IMG/VR virus record: IMGVR_UViG_3300029286_000009
Location: 186,001-250,000 of that record
Strand: one strand, 5' to 3'
Length of the DNA: 64,000 bases
Source: a virus
Below, piece after piece: positions 58,610 through 64,000 of the stretch; the first letter of the stretch is position 1, and each line of letters begins with the position of its first letter. The notes beneath the pieces were generated by a model, which was not told the origin of the DNA, did not search any database, and saw only the letters and a list, made by a program, of their open reading frames with translations. A program made the position numbers and the translations under genes.

Positions 58610-59686
58610 ATGGCTATTAGTTTAGAAAGAAAATGTGAACTTTTTAAAGCGACCGCCGACATGCACACGCCGCGGGGCCTTAGGGCTTTCCAAGAGTTTG
58701 CAGCTTCTTTAACCGGACCAATTTTAAAGAAGGTTGAAGAGAAGTCTTACATGCGGCAGTTGTTTTCGGTCATCAGGCTTGGTCCTGGCCAGCAACCGTC
58801 ATTCCCAATCGCGGATGACTTTGATAGCCCTATCTGGATTCTTCCTGGTATGGCTTATGTTGCACAGGACACCATGGAACTCGGGGCAGAAGAGGTCTTA
58901 ATTCCTACGTTCACCTTACAGGCGGCGAAGAATTGGCTCCTCAAGTATGCTCGTGAGGGACGTGTGGATATTGTTACTAAGGCTCAGCAGGCAGTTGCTA
59001 ATGCAATTGCTGCATATGAGGAAGAGGCTGGATGGAGAACCATTATTCCTGCTGTAACTTCAGCATTTGATGGTGCAGGCATTCTACCTCCTCGTGCTGC
59101 TCCTGTATATGAAATGGCAGCGGGCGATGCCTCTGCGGGCTATTTCTCAAAGGAGCTTTTGAATCGCATGATAGTTGGATATCAGCGGTTAGGTCGTAAT
59201 CTGGGGGAACTTTGGATTTCTCCGGAAGACATGGCTGACATTAGAGAGTATACGGACACCGAAGTTGACCCAGTAACTCGAAGGGAAATTTTTCAGGCTG
59301 CTGGTCTAGGCAGTATTTGGGGAGTTACCTTTAGGGTTGCAGATTGTCTAGGTGTGCGTGGTAAATACAACATCAATGACAAGACGTCATTGTATGGTCC
59401 GTTCAGGGGCGACACAAGTAATCACTTTAATGATTACACAATCACTCACGGTAATGTTCTTGATGAGAATGGAAACTTGGATACGGCTGGTGAGACTCAG
59501 GTATATGGGTTTGACAAGTCCGACATGTCTCTTATCATGATAATTAAGCAGGAGTACGAAGCCCATGACGATCCGACTCTACACAGACGCCAGCAACAAG
59601 GCTTTTATGGCTGGTGCGAGTATGGCTTTGCATGTCTCGAAGCCCGCAGCATGTGCCTTGGTGTCGTTGATAGGTATACCCCATAA
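58610..59686 (+). CDS. Major capsid protein
   Basis: About 358 residues from the ATG after GGGGGTGTGTTATAAA. HK97-fold-like features: N-arm helix (AISLERKCELFKATADMHTP), an E-loop-like LPGMAYVAQDTMELGAEEVL, long spine helix (VDIVTKAQQAVANAIAAYEE) and A-domain end FGFACLEARSMCLG. The gene order scaffold-decoration-capsid fits. Expressed at high level judging by the strong ribosome site. Confidence 0.8.
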   Translation: MAISLERKCELFKATADMHTPRGLRAFQEFAASLTGPILKKVEEKSYMRQLFSVIRLGPGQQPSFPIADDFDSPIWILPGMAYVAQDTMELGAEEVLIPTFTLQAAKNWLLKYAREGRVDIVTKAQQAVANAIAAYEEEAGWRTIIPAVTSAFDGAGILPPRAAPVYEMAAGDASAGYFSKELLNRMIVGYQRLGRNLGELWISPEDMADIREYTDTEVDPVTRREIFQAAGLGSIWGVTFRVADCLGVRGKYNINDKTSLYGPFRGDTSNHFNDYTITHGNVLDENGNLDTAGETQVYGFDKSDMSLIMIIKQEYEAHDDPTLHRRQQQGFYGWCEYGFACLEARSMCLGVVDRYTP

Positions 59687-59698
59687 GGAGGCGTAAAC

Positions 59699-59908
59699 AT
59701 GGCGATAATCTATCTTGACCTAAGTGGGAAGACCCGTAAGGTAAAGACCACTGATTGGAAACATCGGCTCTGGGACGGCTCCTGGGGACGATATGGTTGG
59801 TTCTGTCAATTTAACCTAGAGCCTTATTTCCTTACAACTAAGGTTACTGATGAGGCAGCATACGCCGGAGATGGCTTCAATGCCTTCTGGCACATCCGCT
59901 GGGGTTAA
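59699..59908 (+). CDS. Small protein after capsid
   Basis: 69 residues, ribosome site ATAAGGAGGCGTAAAC. Trp-rich (WKHRLWDGSWGRYGWFCQFN). Possibly a virion protein coexpressed with the capsid. Not recognised. Confidence 0.6.
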   Translation: MAIIYLDLSGKTRKVKTTDWKHRLWDGSWGRYGWFCQFNLEPYFLTTKVTDEAAYAGDGFNAFWHIRWG

Positions 59909-59954
59909 TCAATAATCAAATCAATAACTTAGGTTAATTACCCCAAGTTAACTA

Positions 59955-59993
59955 AAGCGGACTCTTGGGTCCGCTTTTCTTTTTCACACCATT
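59955..59993 (+). terminator. Rho-independent terminator after capsid
   Basis: AAGCGGAC/GTCCGCTT 8-base stem, loop TCTTGG, then TTCTTTTT. Ends the structural transcript. Confidence 0.85.
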
Positions 59994-60032
59994 CTTTTCA
60001 TTTTTTGCTGTTAATTTTTACCTCTCGGACAC

Positions 60033-60058
60033 TTTTGGGTAATATACTTATAGTATAG
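60033..60058 (+). promoter_or_regulatory. Phage promoter-like motif
   Basis: TTTTGGGTAATATACTTATA then GTATAG. Drives the interrupted homing endonuclease gene. Shares CACTTTTGGGTA with 25679-25690. Confidence 0.55.
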
Positions 60059-60622
60059 ACCAAAAGTATAAGGAGATTTAGGATGGCAGGTTCAAAACGT
60101 ATTGCATGGACTCCTGAAGAGGACAAACTTCTTAAGGAGAATTATGGTAAGGTTACTTCTAAGGAACTGGTAGCTTTAATACCAACACACAGTAGCGGTT
60201 CTATTCGTGCTCGTGCGGATTATTTCAGGAAGAAGGGGGATGCTGAAATTCCTGAAAAACAAGAAAAAAGAAAGTATGATGTTAACTTTGGTTTCTTTGA
60301 TGAAATAGGTTTAGAGCAGTGTGCTTTTGCGGGGTTGGTAGCTAGTGATGGGTGTATTAAGCCTAAGAAAAACTTGGTACAGGTGTCTTTGAAGGACTAT
60401 GATTATTTAAGAGAGTGGGCAAACGTAATAGGATACACTGGACCAGTTCATACTTATGATATTGCTGAGGGGCAGATTGGACACGGTCAAATTTCTGTTT
60501 TGTTAGTGCATGGTGTCCCACGTTGGCTTGATGTCCTGTATAAGATATTTAATGTGACCCCAAAGAAATCATTAACACTATCTCCTCCGAACCTCACTAA
60601 CAGAGAACAAATTCTTGCTTAC

Positions 60623-61863
60623 CGAAATTCCTTGGTTTAAAGCCCCCGAATTTATTCGTGGGCTTTCATGAAAAACACGGAATCATTTAACTTCCTTTGT
60701 GTCAAAATATAGTAGGTGCGTAAAATATGAGAAAGTCTTTTCAATACAGGATTTATCCAACTAAGAAGCAACAAACATTGCTGCTAAATACCCTTGAGCA
60801 ATGCAGGCGGTTGTATAATCATCTGCTGGAACAGCGTAAAAATAGTTGGGAACAATTCCATAAAGGGCTTTCTCTCTATGACCAACAAGCAACCTTTCCT
60901 ACACTGAAAGAACGCGTTCCTGAACTTAAAGACATTCATTCTCAAGTTTTGCAAAATGTAGCCGTCAGAATAGACCTTGCATTTAAGGCTTTCTTCCGCA
61001 GAGTGAAACAAGGTGTCGATCCCGGATATCCTCGGTTTCGTGGATTCGGTAGATATGACTCCTTCACATACCCTCAAACTGGATTCAGACTCAACGAAAA
61101 ATCCGTAAGTCTTTCCAAAATTGGGAAAGTAAAAGCAGTAATTCATAGACCAACTGAAGGGACAATCAAGACTTGTACCATTAGAAAAACTGCAACTCAG
61201 AAATGGTTTATCTCTTTCTCTTGCGAAGTAGATAGAAATATTCTCCCTGACAATACTGTCTCTGTTGGGCTTGACGCAGGACTCTCTTCGTTCATGACAC
61301 TCTCTAATGGTGAAAAGGTTGATAACCCTCGTTTCTTTAAACAAGAGGCTAAAAATCTTGCAAAGGTTCAACGCAGACTTTCCAAACAAACCAAAGGAAC
61401 CCGTAAGAGGCACAAGTGTCGCAAGATAGTTTCTCGCGTTCATGAGCGAATCACGAACAAGAGAAAAGATTTTGCTCACAAGCTGTCTCGTAAACTCATA
61501 GACGCCTATGGTGTGATAGCTATTGAAGACCTGTCCATCAATAATATGCAAAAAGATAACTTTCGCTGCATTAACCGTGGAATAGCAGACGTGGCTTGGC
61601 GAAATTTCTTTGATATGCTGGTCTACAAGGCAGAATGCGCCGGTAGAATAGTAATCAAAGTCAATCCCGCCTACACTAGCCAAATTTGCTCACATTGTGG
61701 ATATCGTCAAAAGATTCCATTATCAACTAGAGTTTTTAAGTGCCCATGTTGTAATTTCGAAATTGATAGAGATGTTAATGCTGCGATAAATATTCTCAGT
61801 CTGGGGCTACAGACTGTTGGCTCTGCCAAAGAAGCCCCCCGCCTTTAGGCGTGGGGAATAGTC
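60623..61863 (+). mobile_element. TnpB-only IS200/IS605-type element 2
   Basis: Left-end hairpin AAAGCCC/GGGCTTT with CGAAT/ATTCG inside (60639-60668), right-end hairpin CCCCCCGCCT/GGCGTGGGG (about 61834-61857). TTAC lies immediately before the left end. No tnpA. Inserted into a LAGLIDADG gene. Boundaries estimated within about ten bases. Confidence 0.75.
60727..61848 (+). CDS. tnpB: TnpB RNA-guided nuclease
   Basis: 373 residues. Intact RuvC motifs: VGLDAG about residue 180, IAIEDL about residue 260 and DRDVNAA about residue 345, plus the zinc finger CSHCG...CPCC. N-terminal YRIYPTKKQQTLLLNTLEQC is the TnpB/OrfB-type beginning. The stop is in the right-end hairpin (EAPRL). Only distantly related to the TnpB at 15251, so the two elements came separately. 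Confidence 0.9.
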   Translation: MRKSFQYRIYPTKKQQTLLLNTLEQCRRLYNHLLEQRKNSWEQFHKGLSLYDQQATFPTLKERVPELKDIHSQVLQNVAVRIDLAFKAFFRRVKQGVDPGYPRFRGFGRYDSFTYPQTGFRLNEKSVSLSKIGKVKAVIHRPTEGTIKTCTIRKTATQKWFISFSCEVDRNILPDNTVSVGLDAGLSSFMTLSNGEKVDNPRFFKQEAKNLAKVQRRLSKQTKGTRKRHKCRKIVSRVHERITNKRKDFAHKLSRKLIDAYGVIAIEDLSINNMQKDNFRCINRGIADVAWRNFFDMLVYKAECAGRIVIKVNPAYTSQICSHCGYRQKIPLSTRVFKCPCCNFEIDRDVNAAINILSLGLQTVGSAKEAPRL

Positions 61864-61949
61864 ACTCGTAAGTGGAAGAAGTTTGAGGACTACCTCTCCA
61901 AATAACTTCCCTTCTTCTCCTATTAGACTATACACGGGAGGACTAGACT

Positions 61950-62237
61950 ATGACTATGCAAGAGTGGTTGTTACAAATAGAGAAGGATATTCAAATGCTT
62001 AGGTTGGTTAGGGATGTACTAAATGACTTTCTTTACTCCTTGCCCGGCACTGGTTACCCCAAAGACGATTGTTGCAGTCCTTGTGATGATAACTCTTCTA
62101 ATCCTATGGAAGAGCTTTCCGAAATTATTATGTTACGTCTAGACATACTTAAACAGGTGCTCCCCCGTCTTGGTTCTGCTATTGATGATTTTAGTTCTTT
62201 GATGGCTGGTAGTGTTCCTAAGGGAGAGGAGGGTTAA
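61950..62237 (+). CDS. Small helical protein before lysis cassette
   Basis: 95 residues, ribosome site ACGGGAGGACTAGACT. Two helical segments around CCSPCDDNSSNP. Not recognised. Starts the late unit after the TnpB element. Confidence 0.5.
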   Translation: MTMQEWLLQIEKDIQMLRLVRDVLNDFLYSLPGTGYPKDDCCSPCDDNSSNPMEELSEIIMLRLDILKQVLPRLGSAIDDFSSLMAGSVPKGEEG

Positions 62238-62240
62238 ACT

Positions 62241-62642
62241 GTGGAAGATTTAGAAAATGAAGTTAAAAAAGTAAATAAAGCAATAATTGAAACTAATCCT
62301 GAGTGGTCTTTTTGGCAACGTACTCTAGCCAATCTCATTAACGCCAGTGGTGTATTCCTTTGGGTGTTCGTATCTGTCTACCTCCTTTACACGTATGATA
62401 AAAATTTAGAACTAAGTATACTACGCGACGCAATGTTGAATATAATTATACCAGCTACGGTGTATGGTGTTTTTACGCTTTTTTCTGCGATGACTTTAGT
62501 ATCTTGGTTCTTCCCGTATTTCTCCTTTCGCACTTTAATGGAAAAAGGTACGCCTATGGAGCGTTTGGGGTGCATGGGTTTTTGGGCAGTGATAGGATTA
62601 TGTATCGCTATGATTATTTGTAAAGCGATAAATCCAGGTTAA
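62241..62642 (+). CDS. Membrane protein, possible holin
   Basis: 133 residues, GTG start. Three hydrophobic segments (GVFLWVFVSVYLLYTY, NIIIPATVYGVFTLFSAMTL and FWAVIGLCIAMIICKA) after a polar amphipathic start. It precedes a wall hydrolase gene, so a holin role is likely by position. Confidence 0.5.
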   Translation: MEDLENEVKKVNKAIIETNPEWSFWQRTLANLINASGVFLWVFVSVYLLYTYDKNLELSILRDAMLNIIIPATVYGVFTLFSAMTLVSWFFPYFSFRTLMEKGTPMERLGCMGFWAVIGLCIAMIICKAINPG

Positions 62643-62643
62643 G

Positions 62644-63207
62644 ATGAAAAGGTTATTAGTTGCTGTAGTAATAACACTTATTGCAGTAACTTCCAATGCA
62701 GAACCTCTTAAAATGAGTGATATTGTTTTTAGTGATGATCCACTAGAGAATAGTGTTATACGTAGAATGGATTTTTGGACTAAATTTTATCTAGCCCGCC
62801 GGGTGCCTTACGGGTGGGGAGCGAACTGGTCGATCTACTTCGACTGTTCAGGTGGTATAGAAACGATATGCCGTAAAAGTGGTATAGGGCATTTGCCTAG
62901 GACTACTTCAGAACGTATGTGGCGTACGTGGGCTAATAAAAAAAGATGGACCATTAATAAGGAGATGTGGCAGCAATCAAGATTTCCTTATTTAATCTTT
63001 TACACGTTTCCATCTAAACCAGGCAAGCCACCTCGACCATATGGACATGTTTGTTTTGCTTGGAAAAAGGATGATTTAAAGGTTATCACTATTGCTGAAG
63101 CATCTTCTAGTGCTGGTTATTTTAAGGAGACTCTGATGCGTAAAAAGGATTACCATGACCAGCATTGGGTGGGGCTATTGCAATTAAATTTATTACCAGG
63201 TAAGTAA
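62644..63207 (+). CDS. NlpC/P60-like endolysin with signal peptide
   Basis: 187 residues. N-terminal signal (MKRLLVAVVITLIAVTSNAE). Catalytic Cys68 (FDCSG) and His135 (YGHV) are in the family order; a third polar residue follows near 150. It would cleave peptidoglycan stem peptides. Signal-peptide endolysins are usually exported by the host and then activated at lysis. Confidence 0.75.
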   Translation: MKRLLVAVVITLIAVTSNAEPLKMSDIVFSDDPLENSVIRRMDFWTKFYLARRVPYGWGANWSIYFDCSGGIETICRKSGIGHLPRTTSERMWRTWANKKRWTINKEMWQQSRFPYLIFYTFPSKPGKPPRPYGHVCFAWKKDDLKVITIAEASSSAGYFKETLMRKKDYHDQHWVGLLQLNLLPGK

Positions 63208-63209
63208 GT

Positions 63210-63509
63210 ATGTATTACCCAGGGATGATTACACAGACAATTTTGGTTATGGTTATTATTGGAGCCATGGCTGTAGTTGGTTATCTTGGTGTGAAAAACC
63301 ATTTCCAAAAGAGCAAGATATTTACAATAGAGGCACAGCTTAAAGAGTGCGAACTTGCAAAGGCTTCTGTGCAAAAGACTAATATTTTTCTGCAAAGCAA
63401 TATGGATATTTTAAACTCGTATTACAATCAGAAGAAGAAGCCGAAGCCACCCGCGATTGTGGGAGGGCAACTAAAGTTAGAGAATATTTTTATGGGGCCA
63501 CCAAGATGA
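63210..63509 (+). CDS. Probable inner-membrane spanin (Rz-like)
   Basis: 99 residues. One N-terminal membrane helix (ITQTILVMVIIGAMAVVGYL), then a helical coiled-coil stretch and a proline-rich tail (KKKPKPPAIVG). Overlaps the lipoprotein gene by 4 bases, the layout of Rz/Rz1 pairs. Bridges inner and outer membrane at lysis. Confidence 0.6.
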   Translation: MYYPGMITQTILVMVIIGAMAVVGYLGVKNHFQKSKIFTIEAQLKECELAKASVQKTNIFLQSNMDILNSYYNQKKKPKPPAIVGGQLKLENIFMGPPR

Positions 63510-63859
63510 GAAATTATATCCTCATTATCGTATTCTTACTACTGGTTTCTTGTGCTAGCATACCGCGGGAGCAGCTCCTAGTAAGCGAAATTACTTTACC
63601 ACCTCGTCCTGATGTGGTAATGATAGATAAGGGTAAGGGTGATACTAAAAAATACCCTAATACAAAATGGGTTAGCGAGCCTTCTATGGACAGCAAGAAG
63701 GGGATTGCCTGTTGGTCTTATAAAGATGTGCAAGTTATTAGTGATGGACTAGCTGACTGGCAGGTTTGGGCTGATGCTATAGAGTCAATCGTAAAAAGTC
63801 ATAATGGGGGGGAAATTAATAAGGACACTGCACCTTGGTATAAACGCTGGATAAGGTAG
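63506..63859 (+). CDS. Probable outer-membrane spanin lipoprotein (Rz1-like)
   Basis: 117 residues. Lipobox LVSC|AS (Cys16). Short proline-rich segment (ITLPPRPDVVM) as in o-spanins, then a longer domain than most Rz1. Paired with the gene before it by an ATGA overlap. A lipoprotein spanin implies a Gram-negative host. Confidence 0.6.
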   Translation: MRNYILIIVFLLLVSCASIPREQLLVSEITLPPRPDVVMIDKGKGDTKKYPNTKWVSEPSMDSKKGIACWSYKDVQVISDGLADWQVWADAIESIVKSHNGGEINKDTAPWYKRWIR

Positions 63860-63865
63860 GTGCCC

Positions 63866-64000
63866 ATGTCTGAAGCGGATACACGACAAGCTGAGTTACT
63901 GGGTGAATTGGAAGAGATTGTCTCTCAATTAGCACAACAGACTGATAGTAAGACAACTAATCTTCAAGTTTATATAGAAGAGCAGAAAAAACTTTTGGAT
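63866..64000 (+). CDS. Partial gene at the window end
   Basis: First 45 codons: MSEADTRQAELLGELEEIVS, then QLAQQTDSKTTNLQVYIEEQ. Acidic coiled-coil start. The rest lies outside the window. Confidence 0.5.
   Translation, partial: MSEADTRQAELLGELEEIVSQLAQQTDSKTTNLQVYIEEQKKLLD

Larger units (their letters stand above)
60083..61905 (+). pseudogene. LAGLIDADG endonuclease gene split by a TnpB element
   Basis: 5' part (60083-60622): Myb-like N-terminus (WTPEEDKLLKENYGKVTSKE, then LVALIPTHSSGSIRARADYF), first LAGLIDADG motif FAGLVASDG, then SPPNLTNREQILAY, after which the product at 45411 continues with its second motif. Here it ends in the element (RNSLV, stop). After the element, TRKWKKFEDYLSK (61864-61905) matches the end of the 45411 product (DRKWNKVREELL). 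About 80-90 codons with the second motif are missing, so this is insertion plus loss. The 5' part ends at TTAC, the insertion target known for IS608. Confidence 0.75.

Noticed and set aside
60784-61683. 299-residue reverse-strand frame
   Set aside because: Antisense shadow of the TnpB gene.
1-64000. CRISPR array
   Set aside because: No set of regularly spaced direct repeats seen.

Overview
The window looks like part of a large, AT-rich genome of a tailed double-stranded DNA phage. The evidence is a run of virion genes (terminase, portal, prohead protease, fibers, scaffold, major capsid protein) together with a phage-typical lysis cassette. A lipoprotein and a membrane coiled-coil protein that look like a spanin pair follow the cell-wall hydrolase, which points to a Gram-negative host. 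The genome carries much more than a minimal phage: a tmRNA, its own clamp-loader subunits, a GroES-like co-chaperonin, an HU-like protein, a methionine aminopeptidase, an actin-like ATPase, a metacaspase-like protease and a vWA protein. I cannot name the phage or the host.

Layout. 1-3.2 kb (+): almost gene-free, with a pyrimidine-rich start, then at least five short units, each with a similar AT-rich promoter-like motif, encoding small structured RNAs or very small proteins. 3.27-5.34 kb (+): a fiber gene and a fiber-chaperone-like gene. 5.8-25.5 kb (-): one long leftward array of small, tightly overlapping accessory genes (many zinc-ribbon or membrane microproteins), ending in an M23 peptidase, vWA, HNH, metacaspase and DNA methyltransferase. 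A divergent promoter region with repeated operator-like boxes lies at 25.57-25.89 kb. 25.9-64 kb (+): an early block (GroES, HU, receiver-like protein), tmRNA, clamp loader, MetAP and actin-like ATPase, then terminase, portal, protease, fibers, scaffold, capsid and the lysis cassette.

Mobile and selfish DNA is dense. There is one complete IscB element with its upstream guide-RNA region, one decayed IscB remnant, two complete TnpB elements (one inside a small gene, one inside a LAGLIDADG homing endonuclease gene), a second LAGLIDADG gene, a GIY-YIG gene, a free HNH gene, and three paralogous proteins that join an antirepressor-type N-terminal domain (BRO-N or P22_AR_N) to a shared central domain and a C-terminal HNH nuclease domain. 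That last family, the structured RNAs at the left end, the long-tag tmRNA and the metacaspase neighbourhood are the most unusual parts of the window.

Regulation. A recurrent motif close to GGGTACTATAnTTATAGTA occurs in front of transcription units on both strands and is the best candidate for a phage-specific promoter or promoter/operator. Most leftward genes overlap by 1-30 bases or use ATGA/TAATG junctions, so translational coupling is probably the rule.
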